This document shows positions 55,345-63,341 of a DNA stretch of 64,000 nt, one piece after another (the stretch's first letter is position 1; the number at the start of each line of letters is the position of its first letter). The notes under the pieces are model-generated. The model did no database searches, was not told the origin of the DNA, and saw only the letters and a program-made list of their open reading frames with translations. Origin of the DNA: CAVVUF01 sp963751425 (GTDB lineage Bacteria; Chloroflexota; Anaerolineae; Anaerolineales; UBA4823); NCBI GenBank assembly GCA_963751425.1, contig CAVVUF010000003.1, positions 62,001 through 126,000 on the forward strand. Direction: 5' to 3'. Both the position numbers and the translations under genes were made by a program.

Positions 55345-56058
55345 CTAACGTGGCAGGTCAGAATTGCGATTCGGGTTGCTCCCATTCATTGAAACCGGGT
55401 GGTAGGTGGGTTCGGGTCTGCCAAAACTGTGGGCACTCTGGATGGGTGCTTTCGGGGCTGGCCGGTAGGTTGCCGAGGCTGGCTGAGTCATAGGTCGAAC
55501 AGGGGTTGCTGGGCGGTTGGAAGCCGGGAGGATATTGCCAATGCGAGGGTTCCTGCGCCGCTCCGCCTGTGAGAACAGCCGGTCACCTGCAACGGAGAAG
55601 GTGCCGATGATCAAAATGCGGATCAGCCAGACCATGATCGCTACGAAGACGGGCACTACCTTGATCATCGTTTCACGTGCCATGACTTCGTTCCCAAGCG
55701 TCTCGTGATTCAAGATGGCAATCGAGACACCCCACCAGGTGAGCATGGCGTTCATCGTGGCCGCCAACAGCCAGGCACCGAACAGGTACCAGACTTCATT
55801 GGGTTCATCCCTGCCCTGTTCAGGTGTGAACAAACGGGCAATACCGGCAAAGTCAATGCCGCAGAATGCAATCGCAAGAATGGTTGCCCAACGAATCCCA
55901 AGGAAGCGTAAATCACCCAGCAAATCCAGCAGAGCAAACTCAGTAGTGCTGTAGTTAAACATTTCAAATGCGATCAAAGCACCGATGATCAAGATGCCGA
56001 ATAAAAGGCCTCTGCGTAAGCGGATATTGGGCAGGTTCAGGGGAAAGGCTGTATTCAT
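55345..56058 (-). CDS. Four-pass membrane protein with a proline-rich tail, GAAC-box regulated
   Basis: The start at 56058 (MNTAFPLNLPNIRLRRGLLF) follows GGAGGAG by 4 bases; 237 residues. Hydrophobic segments: LLFGILIIGALIAFEMF, IRWATILAIAFCGIDFAGIA, WYLFGAWLLAATMNAMLTWW and VVPVFVAIMVWLIRILIIGTF. The last 60 residues are a polar, Pro/Ser/Asn-rich tail (PATPVRPMTQPASATYRP). I do not recognise the family. Its promoter is consensus and covered by two GAAC-N4-GTTC palindromes, so it is tightly controlled, and a lytic transglycosylase with the same box lies divergently. Confidence 0.75.
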   Translation of the reverse strand: MNTAFPLNLPNIRLRRGLLFGILIIGALIAFEMFNYSTTEFALLDLLGDLRFLGIRWATILAIAFCGIDFAGIARLFTPEQGRDEPNEVWYLFGAWLLAATMNAMLTWWGVSIAILNHETLGNEVMARETMIKVVPVFVAIMVWLIRILIIGTFSVAGDRLFSQAERRRNPRIGNILPASNRPATPVRPMTQPASATYRPAPKAPIQSAHSFGRPEPTYHPVSMNGSNPNRNSDLPR

Positions 56059-56107
56059 AATCTCCTCCAAATTGTCGATGAATGATTGATCTAATTTATT
56101 GGATACT

Positions 56108-56157
56108 AGAACATTTGTTCTTTGCATATATTATAGAACGATTGTTCTGTTTGTCAA
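56108..56157 (-). promoter_or_regulatory. Consensus promoter with two GAAC-N4-GTTC operators
   Basis: On the minus strand, TTGACA (56157-56152) and TATAAT (56135-56130) are perfect consensus, 16 bases apart. AGAACGATTGTTCT (56135-56148) fills the spacer and overlaps the -10; AGAACATTTGTTCT (56108-56121), a perfect palindrome, covers the predicted start. The shape GAAC-N4-GTTC is that of LexA boxes in Gram-positive-type bacteria. Confidence 0.75.
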
Positions 56158-56237
56158 GTACCAATTTTCCATTTTCATACTCAAGTTTCGCTTTTGATGA
56201 TAACCACAGGCAAACACCAACTATCAACCTCTAAAAT

Positions 56238-56256
56238 AGAACATATGTGCTATAAT
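56238..56256 (+). promoter_or_regulatory. -10 box with a third GAAC-N4-GTGC operator, for the transglycosylase gene
   Basis: AGAACATATGTGCT (56238-56251; one change from the palindrome) overlaps a perfect TATAAT (56251-56256), 33 bases before the ATG. The matching -35 is weak. This mirrors the divergent promoter at 56130-56157. Confidence 0.6.
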
Positions 56257-56289
56257 TATAACATCGGAACAGATAAAATGGAGGAACGG

Positions 56290-56892
56290 ATGACAGCATT
56301 ACCCACCCTTGCCTTTCGAGGCGCTCTATTGATGAGCTTTTTGATGGTATTAGCCTGCCTGGCACTCTCAAACAGCGCCACCCTCGCCAGCACGGAACCA
56401 GCCGACCTATCCCACGCTCCAAATGTTCAGGCTGCCAGCTCAGCCTCGAACGAGATATCATCTTTGAACACTTGCGAGCTCAATGAGCAGTACCCTGCAT
56501 CCATCTTGCAGTGGTGTGATCTCATCACTCAACATGCAGATGAAAATGGCCTGCCTCCCAGCTTGATCGCTGCCCTGATCTGGCAGGAAAGCGGTGGAAA
56601 TCCATTAGCTTATTCTGCCAGCGGGGCAGTAGGCTTGATGCAAGTCATGCCGCGCGATGGCATTGCTGCAAGCTTTTTGTGCATCAATGGTCCCTGCTTT
56701 GCCAGCCGCCCAGCCTCGGCAGAGCTTCAGGATCCCGAATTTAATATCGAATATGGCACGCGCATGCTTGCTGGTTTGTTCTCACGTCATCAAGATATAC
56801 GCGAAGCTCTCATGCGCTACGGCCCGCAAGATGTTGGCTATTCTTATGCAGATAAGGTCCTGGGCATCTATGAACGCTACCGTGGAGAGTGA
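56290..56892 (+). CDS. Secreted lytic transglycosylase (SLT domain)
   Basis: GGAGG 5 bases before 56290 fixes the ATG; longer starts would begin upstream of the promoter. 200 residues: a signal sequence (residues 6-33, LAFRGALLMSFLMVLACLAL), then the SLT domain with catalytic Glu100 in IAALIWQESGGNPLAYSASG and GLMQVMPRDG, and closing YGTRMLAGLFSRHQD, ALMRYGPQDVGYSYADKVLG. Four Cys (62, 76, 131, 136) probably form disulfides, which fits an extracytoplasmic site. It cuts peptidoglycan, for instance to open the wall for a machine or at division. Confidence 0.9.
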   Translation: MTALPTLAFRGALLMSFLMVLACLALSNSATLASTEPADLSHAPNVQAASSASNEISSLNTCELNEQYPASILQWCDLITQHADENGLPPSLIAALIWQESGGNPLAYSASGAVGLMQVMPRDGIAASFLCINGPCFASRPASAELQDPEFNIEYGTRMLAGLFSRHQDIREALMRYGPQDVGYSYADKVLGIYERYRGE

Positions 56893-56927
56893 TATACTGG
56901 AAAGAAATCCCCCGGTTTGAGGATTTC

Positions 56928-57563
56928 ATGCGGCCCCGCTTTTATCGATCGCTCCTGATTCTTCTCCTCCCTATTTTCCTGCTTTCTTTCAGCCTGGTGC
57001 TTTTCTATCCTTTGCCTGGTCCGTCTGAAGCCGCCAGGGCAGCCGCCTGCCCGCCGGAAGGCTGCAGCATTTACATGCCGCTTTTACTCAAGTATATAGA
57101 CCAGGTTTCAAATGGAGACTTTGAGAGCGGTCCAACAGCCTGGAAAGAATATTCTTTTCTAAATTACCCCATCATCCTTCAAACGCCCGGAGAGTTACAA
57201 AAACCACCCCACAGCGGCCATTGGGCTGCCTGGCTTGGAGGACTTGACGGAGAAACCGCTTCCATCGACCAGAATATTTACGTGTCTTCTGCTCGCCCAT
57301 TCCTGCAATACTGGCAGTGGATCGTCTCGGATGATCAAAACTGCTCAAATGATGAGGCCGAGGTGCTCATTGATGCTCTGGTTCTATCGCACTTCAATCT
57401 TTGCCAATCAGCCAACACCTTAAACTGGGAAATGCAAACGTTAGATCTGAGCGCCTATTCAGGACGGGTAGTGAACCTCAAGTTCCTGGCAACAACCGAC
57501 GCAGGTGAGAATACCGCCAGCAGTTTATATCTCGATGATATCAGCTTACAAGGATCTCCGTAA
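56928..57563 (+). CDS. Secreted protein with an internal IYMPLLLK motif and a carbohydrate-binding-like domain
   Basis: Start at 56928 (MRPRFYRSLLILLLPIF) with GAGG 5 bases upstream; 211 residues. A signal sequence (7-27) is followed by CPPEGCSIYMPLLLKY (48-55 is the YMPLLLK string seen at the ends of chloroflexal surface proteins), then a jelly-roll pattern (NGDFESGPTAWKEYSF, HSGHWAAWLGGLDGE, QNIYVSSARPFLQYWQWIVS, YLDDISLQG) as in carbohydrate-binding modules. Its end overlaps by 18 bases the convergent gene at 57546. Ligand unknown. Confidence 0.7.
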   Translation: MRPRFYRSLLILLLPIFLLSFSLVLFYPLPGPSEAARAAACPPEGCSIYMPLLLKYIDQVSNGDFESGPTAWKEYSFLNYPIILQTPGELQKPPHSGHWAAWLGGLDGETASIDQNIYVSSARPFLQYWQWIVSDDQNCSNDEAEVLIDALVLSHFNLCQSANTLNWEMQTLDLSAYSGRVVNLKFLATTDAGENTASSLYLDDISLQGSP

Positions 57564-58046
57564 AAATCTCACCGCTCCCGCAAGTCCCACGAATACCAAC
57601 AACCCTAGCAATACGGCAAGACCAAACCCCAGGCGTACTTTAATGGCCAGCGCCAGACCTCCTAACACAAGGCCCATCCCAGCCACATAGAAAAGCCTGA
57701 AGATGTGGTTGTGCACCAACTTTGGGTCCACACGATCCGGATCGAATCTTACCAGGTGCTCTGAAAATTCACTCAGATCCCAGGCAACCAACAACATCAC
57801 CAGGCTCCCCAACAGCCAACCTGCCGGTAAATAGAGCGCCGCTCCATAAACAAGGAGCGCCAGCAGTCCCAAAAAACTGAAAGAAAGTGTCTTCCGCCCC
57901 TTCCAAACCATAAATGCCCACTGGAGACCAATCGAAAATCCAATGAGGATTGGAACCCACCCAAGCATTCCAAGAAAGGCGGCTGTCAAGCTTACCAGGC
58001 TTAGTGCCAGGGAGAGAGAGAAGATCTGCCGGACAAGTTTCATCAA
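57546..58046 (-). CDS. Membrane protein, last gene of the MoxR operon
   Basis: 166 residues with about five or six hydrophobic segments (FSLSLALSLVSLTAAFLGM, ILIGFSIGLQWAFMVW, FLGLLALLVYGAALYLPAG, FYVAGMGLVLGGLALAI, FGLAVLLGLLVFVGLAGAV) and one polar loop (VRFDPDRVDPKLVHNHIFR). Unrecognised. The start overlaps the DUF58 stop by 4 bases. Operons of the MoxR/DUF58 type often carry such membrane partners. Confidence 0.65.
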   Translation of the reverse strand: MMKLVRQIFSLSLALSLVSLTAAFLGMLGWVPILIGFSIGLQWAFMVWKGRKTLSFSFLGLLALLVYGAALYLPAGWLLGSLVMLLVAWDLSEFSEHLVRFDPDRVDPKLVHNHIFRLFYVAGMGLVLGGLALAIKVRLGFGLAVLLGLLVFVGLAGAVRFLRRSL

Positions 58047-59314
58047 GCCCCCATATTAAAACGGGCCGACCCACGCGTCAGTGCCAAAACCGCTTGTTCA
58101 AATGGAATGGTAATATCCCAATCCAGGACACGGATGCCTGCCTGTTGGAGCTGGCGCAGTAGAACAATCCTCTCGATCTGGGCAATGCGCCCGGCCAGGC
58201 GTACAGAAGTCTGATCCGGCAAGGTTGAAAGCTCAAAAGATACTGGGTTTGGGCTGACCACCATCAAAGCATAACCACGCGAACGAAAGTTGAACAGCAC
58301 CTCCAAGTCTTTATTTTGGATAGGGCTGACCAGGATAATTTGCGAGCGAGGTGGGAAAAACCGCACAGGCAAGTATTCTAAATGATCAACCAGGCTGGCA
58401 CCCGGGTTAGCTTGCGCCAGCGCCGCCAAAATGCGCTCCCGTTGAATTTTCCCGTATCCCGGAAAGGTCCACGAGATATACTGACCATACTGCACCAATC
58501 CCACCCGGTTGCCATTCTCCAAGAATGACTGCGCCAATGAAGCTGCAGCGATCACGGCATACTCAAACATGCTTTGCTGGGCCATCGCCAGGTAGCTCTC
58601 CCCCGGCAGTCCAGGATCAAGCCAATATCAGCCACGCGTTCCTGCTCGAAATCATTGCTATACAGGGTATATGGATGCCTGGCACTGGCATGCCAGTTCA
58701 CCTGGTGCATGCTGTCACCCACCTGGTACTCGCGCACACCGAAAAATGTCAATCCGGGCCCTCCAACGCGCGCCGGGATGGTACCTGGAAAACCGAGCGT
58801 GTGCTGTGGGCGGATCGGGATGGTTGGAATGCGCCGGATATCTGGCAGCACCGCGATTGAACCACTTGCGCCCGAGTGGAATATTACGTCTTACCAATCC
58901 CAGGTAATCGCTGGTGGTGGCATGCAGAGCGGGGAAGAAATAGGTGCCGCGCCTGGCCCTGACAGTATATTCAAAAGAGGTGCTCTCACCGGGCTCCAGC
59001 GAAACCAGGCAATTGGTCTGTCCAGAAAGTTTTTCCAGGTCAGCAGGTAAAGTATCGCTGGACCAAACCTGTTCGAGTTTGTCACCCTGGTTTGTCAACG
59101 TAATTCTCACCGTTACGGGCAGCCCGACTCCCACGCGCCGGGCGCTCAGGTAACGCTCAGCGGTTACCCTGGGATACGGCGAGCCAAACAACAGCCCGGT
59201 CAGGACAAAAACCGCCAGGGGCAGTGCCAGCACCAGAAAACCGCTGTTCGTCATGCCCAGCCCAAACAAGATCAGGCCAAACGCCAGGGTGCTGAGCAGG
59301 ACAATGCGATTCAA
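58043..59314 (-). CDS. DUF58-domain protein, frameshifted twice
   Basis: N-terminal two-pass anchor (LSTLAFGLILFGLGMTN, VLALPLAVFVLTGLLFG) and an Ig-like half (RVGVGLPVTVRITLTNQGDK). Two breaks interrupt it: near 58877 (one extra base; IPLGASGSIAVLPDIRRIP is the repaired reading) and near 58608 (one missing C; LILDLPGESYLAMAQQSMF). Between them lies the DUF58 signature FFGVREYQVGDSMHQVNWHASARH. The last third is a von Willebrand A-like fold (GNRVGLVQYGQYISWTFPG, SQIILVSPIQNKDLEVLF). About 420 residues. DUF58 proteins work with MoxR chaperone ATPases. Confidence 0.82.
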
Positions 59315-59320
59315 GAAGGA

Positions 59321-60286
59321 TCAACTCCTCTCGGTGCGGACTGGCACCGGCACAGTTCTCTGCGCGCTTTCAATCACCTCACCTGCCACCTGCTGCTTCA
59401 TCCAATATTCGGGCTGTAAGATCAGCCGGTGGATCAGAACAGGCTGGATAAAGTTCTTAATATCATCTGGCAAAACGAACTCTCTCCCCTGGAGGGCTGC
59501 CTGAGCACGCCCAAGTTTTAGCAGAGCCAACGAGGCACGCGGGCTGGCCCCCACAGCCACCCGCCGGTCGTGCCGGGTTTCAGCAACCAGCTGCACGATA
59601 TACCGCTCCAGGTCAGGATCAATATAAACGGTTTCAACCACCTGGCGCATCTCTTCAAATTCGCCGGGTTGGATGATTATATTTAACATCACATCCTCTG
59701 TGCGCCGCTCTTGCCTGCGCTGTAAAATCTCTTGCTCTTCCTGCAGTGAGGGGTAGCCAACGCTCAGCTTGATCAAGAAACGGTCGAGCTGCGCTTCGGG
59801 GAGCGGGAACGTACCTTCATACTCAATTGGATTTTGGGTCGCGATCACCAGGAAAGGCTGGGGCAATTTAAACGTTTCCCCCTCCAGGGTTACCTGGTAT
59901 TCCTGCATGGCCTCCAGCAAGGCTGATTGGGTTTTGGGTGAGGCGCGGTTGATCTCATCAGCCAGCACAATATTGGTAAAGATAGGTCCCTGGCGCAGCT
60001 CAAACTGGCTGTTCCCCCGGTTAAAGAAGTATCCGCCTGTGATATCTGCCGGCAGCAAATCAGGGGTAAACTGGATGCGTTTAAAATCCTGACCAAGCGT
60101 AGCCGCAAAACTGCGCGCCATCAGCGTCTTCCCCAACCCAGGATAATCTTCCAGGAGTACATGCCCGGCAGATAAAGCTGCTGCCAGGATTTTTTCTAAG
60201 ACCAGGCGCTTTCCAACCACGGCTCGTTCAACTTCGTCGAGCACCTGCTGGCACTTCCTGGCAACCGTAGAAATTTCAATGCTCAC
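59321..60286 (-). CDS. MoxR-family AAA ATPase
   Basis: 321 residues. Walker A GHVLLEDYPGLGKTLMARSF (Lys53), Walker B NIVLADEINRASPKTQSALLEAM, sensor 1 FLVIATQNPIEYEG, and C-terminal lid with VAVGASPRASLALLKLGRAQ. MoxR ATPases chaperone metal insertion or complex assembly on client proteins bearing VWA domains, here presumably the DUF58 protein encoded 6 bases downstream. The start overlaps the gene upstream by 11 bases. Confidence 0.93.
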   Translation of the reverse strand: MSIEISTVARKCQQVLDEVERAVVGKRLVLEKILAAALSAGHVLLEDYPGLGKTLMARSFAATLGQDFKRIQFTPDLLPADITGGYFFNRGNSQFELRQGPIFTNIVLADEINRASPKTQSALLEAMQEYQVTLEGETFKLPQPFLVIATQNPIEYEGTFPLPEAQLDRFLIKLSVGYPSLQEEQEILQRRQERRTEDVMLNIIIQPGEFEEMRQVVETVYIDPDLERYIVQLVAETRHDRRVAVGASPRASLALLKLGRAQAALQGREFVLPDDIKNFIQPVLIHRLILQPEYWMKQQVAGEVIESAQRTVPVPVRTERS

Positions 60287-60935
60287 GCGGCACCTCCAGA
60301 TAAGCTTCTAAGAAATCTAAAGCCTTTTCACCCTCTTCAATGGCTTGCGCTTGCGCCTGCCTGCTCAATGCCCAGCGCCTCAGAAAGTTAGCCTGCCGGT
60401 TCGTTTGCGCGGGCCAGGGAGGCAGCCCAGCTTTAAAATCTGCAGCAAATTCCTCTGGCAGGTCAAGCTGATCTTTTGAGAGCAGCAGGCGGACCTGCTG
60501 CTGGCTGATATGCAGGCGGTAAGCGAAAACCTGCAAGGAAATGTCAGACAGCGTATGGTTCAGCCGATGGCGATAAAAAGGGCGGTAACTCAAGTTGATA
60601 TAGCGTGCAATCCGGGCAATCTGGGGCTCACCATACAGCTCTTGCAGACGCGTATATTCCTGCGTAGATTCTTTAGAACGGCTTTGCAAACTGTTTATCG
60701 CGATCCAAAAAGCCAAGACCAGAAAAATCACCCATAAAATGTGCCGAGGGATAAGCAGATACAGCGACCTGAACAACCAAACGATGAATTCCAACGGCAG
60801 TGCGAGATAAATTCGTACGGGCTCCAATAACAACCCAGCCAGTACAGTGACCAGGGAGGCCGCCAACAAGAAATAGGCAAGCTTTCGAAGGGATAAACCG
60901 GACTGCCTAAGTTTTAATCTACGCGCTGGCTTCAT
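60276..60935 (-). CDS. Membrane protein of the MoxR operon
   Basis: 219 residues. Basic N-terminus, then hydrophobic segments LAYFLLAASLVTVLAGLLL, LALPLEFIVWLFRSLYLLI and HILWVIFLVLAFWIAINSL, followed by a helical cytosolic part (LQELYGEPQIARIARYINLS, ALSRQAQAQAIEEGEKALDF). The short hydrophilic tail could contact MoxR. No family recognised. The start sits in the stop of the DUF4129 gene (ATGA). Confidence 0.65.
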   Translation of the reverse strand: MKPARRLKLRQSGLSLRKLAYFLLAASLVTVLAGLLLEPVRIYLALPLEFIVWLFRSLYLLIPRHILWVIFLVLAFWIAINSLQSRSKESTQEYTRLQELYGEPQIARIARYINLSYRPFYRHRLNHTLSDISLQVFAYRLHISQQQVRLLLSKDQLDLPEEFAADFKAGLPPWPAQTNRQANFLRRWALSRQAQAQAIEEGEKALDFLEAYLEVPREH

Positions 60936-61813
60936 AACTCACCACCCAACCTCTCGACGATCGCATTGAGACAAGCCACCGCTTCAGCCCTTTCGGGAGC
61001 TCCAGGGGTCTTATGCCCGTAGCGCACGCTTTCGAACAAAGCTGTCAACCTGCGCACTTGCTCTGTAGGTAAGCCAATCCCTTCCAGGCTGTAAATAAAT
61101 TCATGCGGGGTCACATGTTCCGGGCGCGTTAACTGCCGTCTTTCAGCCACAGCCTGGGTCATCTCAAGGTAGCAGCGCAGTACCACATCCCGCAGGTTCT
61201 GTCCGGCATCGATCCGCCGGAGCGCTGTCTGTGCAGAACGTACCAATTTCTCGGCAGGAGATGGGCGGCGAACCTCCACTTGCCTCAACCTGCTCCAGAG
61301 CCAAACAAGAAATAATACAAATCCGGCTGCCAGTACCAGGCTGAGCAGCTCCGTTAGCCAGGCAGGGTTTTGGGGCTTGAAGGGTTCTAAAAACCGCACA
61401 TCGAATCCATTAGCAGCCAGGTCGTCCTTTAAGTTCCCTGAAAGGCTCAAACCAAGTTTTGGGAATAATTTCCCGACACTCTTCGATAAGAAGAACAAGA
61501 ACAGCACGAGCATTGAAACCTGGGCTAATTGAATTAAAAAGCGCCGCCGGGCAGAAGGCGAAATCAGCAGATAAATGACGGAAAACGGTAAGAGTACAAG
61601 GAAAACCAGCCCTAACAAAGTAAGGTAATTCGTAGGAATTTGGTCAACCCTAGGGGGGAGAGGCGCCCGGACAGCTTGCTCTGAGGCCGGCAAAAGGTAT
61701 AACGGACCATTGTTCAAATCGAGTGTGGAAATCCCAGAAGCCAGGATAACCAGTGCCGTCAGTGCCAGGACCGCCAAGGTGATGGTAAAAATTTTCTGGC
61801 GAGATATCATCAT
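60932..61813 (-). CDS. DUF4129-domain membrane protein, first gene of the MoxR operon
   Basis: Three membrane segments (ITLAVLALTALVILASGIST, YLTLLGLVFLVLLPFSVIYL, LTELLSLVLAAGFVLFLVWL) and the cytosolic DUF4129 end (RCYLEMTQAVAERRQLTRPE, TPHEFIYSLEGIGLPTEQV, ALFESVRYGHKTP). DUF4129 often sits at the C-terminus of transglutaminase-like membrane proteins; here no transglutaminase domain is present. About 294 residues. The start is given as 61813; one more ATG lies at 61810. Confidence 0.8.
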   Translation of the reverse strand: MMISRQKIFTITLAVLALTALVILASGISTLDLNNGPLYLLPASEQAVRAPLPPRVDQIPTNYLTLLGLVFLVLLPFSVIYLLISPSARRRFLIQLAQVSMLVLFLFFLSKSVGKLFPKLGLSLSGNLKDDLAANGFDVRFLEPFKPQNPAWLTELLSLVLAAGFVLFLVWLWSRLRQVEVRRPSPAEKLVRSAQTALRRIDAGQNLRDVVLRCYLEMTQAVAERRQLTRPEHVTPHEFIYSLEGIGLPTEQVRRLTALFESVRYGHKTPGAPERAEAVACLNAIVERLGGEL

Positions 61814-61970
61814 TCTATTGTAACCTGAAATGCATAGTCCTAATAAACCTGACAACAGGAAGGCACTCCGCCGTGATCGACCGTGAGCTATTTATCACTG
61901 AACCTAAAATGGTTATAATTCATCTCTTTGAGAATTTCTGCTTAAACAAAAACCGAGCTCAGGAGAATGC

Positions 61971-62858
61971 ATGTTGAAAAATCAACTGCGAGTTGCAATG
62001 ATAACCGGTGGAAACAGCGGGATCGGATTCGCTACCGTCACTAAATTAGCTGCACATGGTTTTCACATCATCTTGGCTTCCCGCAACCAGCAAGCCAGCG
62101 TACAAGCCATTGCCCGAATCTGTCAGCTTAATCCGAATGCCAGCGTGGAGTCGATGCCTCTTGACCTGGCTTCTTTTGCTTCCGTCCGCCAATGCGCAGC
62201 GGCATTTCAGGCAAAGGATTATCCATTGCATCTACTAATTAACAACGCTGGGGGATCAATTCCGGGCAAGCAAGCCAGTTTTTCTCCGGATAGTTTCGAG
62301 ATGACTTTTGCCACAAATCACCTCGGGCATTTTCTACTCACCAATTTGTTATTGGACAACCTAATACAATCCGCCCCGGCGAGAGTAGTCACTGTATCCT
62401 CTCAGCTGCATATACAGGGTTATGGGTTTGGTCCAGGGCCAGATTTCGATTATGACAACTTGAAGGGGGAAAAGTATTACGATTCGCGTGTGTTCTACAA
62501 GAATTCCAAGCTGGCAAATATGTGGTTCACATATGAGCTGCAGCGCCGATTATCTGGCACGGGCGTGACTTCGAACGCTGTATGCCCAGGCTTTGTTCCG
62601 GAAGCCATTGCGGATCGCCGGAAGAACCCGGTAGAGCGTTTTCTTTACAAACAGATTTTAGCACGCATGCCCTTCGCAAGATCACTGGATCAGGCTTCCG
62701 ACTCATACCTCGCGGCTGCTGTCGGTCCGCGTTTTGAGGGCATGGGCGGCAAGTTCATCGTTGATGGAAAAAGCATCCCCTCCAGCGATAAATCTTATGA
62801 CGAGCAGAAAGCACAGCGGCTGTGGGAAATGAGCTGGTCATGGTGCGGTCTGGGATAA
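61971..62858 (+). CDS. Short-chain dehydrogenase/reductase (retinol-dehydrogenase-like)
   Basis: 295 residues. Rossmann motif ITGGNSGIGF (12-21), LASRNQ, LINNAGG, TNHLGHFLLTNLLLDNL, Ser143/144 in VVTVSSQLH and the catalytic YKNSK (Tyr176, Lys180). The long C-terminal segment (FVPEAIADRRKNPVERFLYK, GGKFIVDGKSIPSSDKSYD) is like eukaryote-type retinol dehydrogenases and WW-domain oxidoreductases. It reduces or oxidises a carbonyl with NADP(H). AGGAG lies 5 bases before the ATG. Confidence 0.88.
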   Translation: MLKNQLRVAMITGGNSGIGFATVTKLAAHGFHIILASRNQQASVQAIARICQLNPNASVESMPLDLASFASVRQCAAAFQAKDYPLHLLINNAGGSIPGKQASFSPDSFEMTFATNHLGHFLLTNLLLDNLIQSAPARVVTVSSQLHIQGYGFGPGPDFDYDNLKGEKYYDSRVFYKNSKLANMWFTYELQRRLSGTGVTSNAVCPGFVPEAIADRRKNPVERFLYKQILARMPFARSLDQASDSYLAAAVGPRFEGMGGKFIVDGKSIPSSDKSYDEQKAQRLWEMSWSWCGLG

Positions 62859-62888
62859 AAAACCAGAAAGCCGCCCTTTCGGACGGCT
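62856..62888 (-). terminator. Terminator of the micro-gene transcription unit
   Basis: On the minus strand, AGCCGTCC-GAAA-GGGCGGCT forms a stem with a stable GAAA loop, followed by TTCTGGTTTTTT. The A-run on the plus strand overlaps the SDR stop, so it ends the reverse transcript cleanly. Confidence 0.85.
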
Positions 62889-62909
62889 CGCTGTCGCGCT
62901 GCGGCACCC

Positions 62910-62966
62910 TTATCGAATTACGAGGAGGGATGCCGCAGCGCTGGGTTGGTAACTACTATGGTTCAT
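62910..62966 (-). CDS. Possible 18-residue peptide inside the structured RNA
   Basis: MNHSSYQPSAAASLLVIR, then TAA. GAGGAGG lies 11 bases upstream of this ATG (an ATG 9 bases earlier is too close to it). The last codons fall in the hairpin arms, so translation would disturb the fold, as in leader peptides. No homologs are known to me. Confidence 0.35.
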   Translation of the reverse strand: MNHSSYQPSAAASLLVIR

Positions 62967-63043
62967 TGTAGGCATCACCTCCTCTTCAGTGGGATGGAGA
63001 GGAAAGATCTGTTCTCACAGGTAGGCTTCGATCGCCTGCAAAT

Positions 63044-63072
63044 AGTATCCCATACAACAGAATGAAAGTCAA
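63044..63072 (-). promoter_or_regulatory. Promoter of the micro-gene unit
   Basis: On the minus strand, TTGACT (63072-63067), 17 bases, TGG then GATACT (63049-63044): near-consensus -35, extended -10. Confidence 0.65.
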
Positions 63073-63260
63073 TAGAGTTTCAAGAACTATTAGATAATTT
63101 TAACATCCCTGCATACGAAGTGACAGGAGAGCGTCAACCTCTTAACACCCGATCTCCTTTGCAGTATCATCATTTCTAGACCGTAGTTTGATAAATCCAA
63201 GTGTACTGATTCAATTGATACCCTTCGGACATACTCACGCCAATCTTGATTATCCATTCA
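63073..63260. other. Intergenic stretch with no feature seen
   Basis: No coding character, no RNA gene and no repeat I recognise between the micro-gene promoter and the cytochrome terminator. Confidence 0.5.
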
Positions 63261-63300
63261 AAAACCAACACCCCCCAAACGTTCAGGGGGTGTTGGTTTT
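63261..63300 (-). terminator. Terminator of the cytochrome c gene
   Basis: AAAACCAACACCCCC and GGGGGTGTTGGTTTT, a perfect 15-bp stem with 10-base loop and A/T flanks, 41 bases past the stop. Confidence 0.9.
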
Positions 63301-63341
63301 ATATTGGTGATCTAAATCTTTTCGAATTCAGAAACGCTGTC

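Larger units (their letters stand above)
62856..63037 (-). ncRNA. Putative structured regulatory RNA with mutually exclusive hairpins
   Basis: A consensus-like promoter (63072-63044) and a terminator (62888-62856) bound about 180 bases on the minus strand. The Shine-Dalgarno arm GAGGAGGTGATGCC (62984-62971) is complementary to GGCATCCCTCCTC (62934-62922), with one bulge. The same GGCA also starts the arm GCGCTGCGGCA (62941-62931), which pairs with TGCCGCAGCGC (62906-62896). These two structures exclude each other: one hides the ribosome site, the other frees it. A third hairpin AGGC-GATCGAA-GCCT is near the 5' end. The layout is that of an attenuator or a riboswitch, but I match it to no known family. 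Confidence 0.55.

Noticed and set aside
62930..62971. Plus-strand ORF MPQRWVGNYYGSL with GAGGAGGG before it
   Set aside because: Shine-Dalgarno is directly against the ATG, there is no promoter or terminator on this strand, and it mirrors the inverted repeat.
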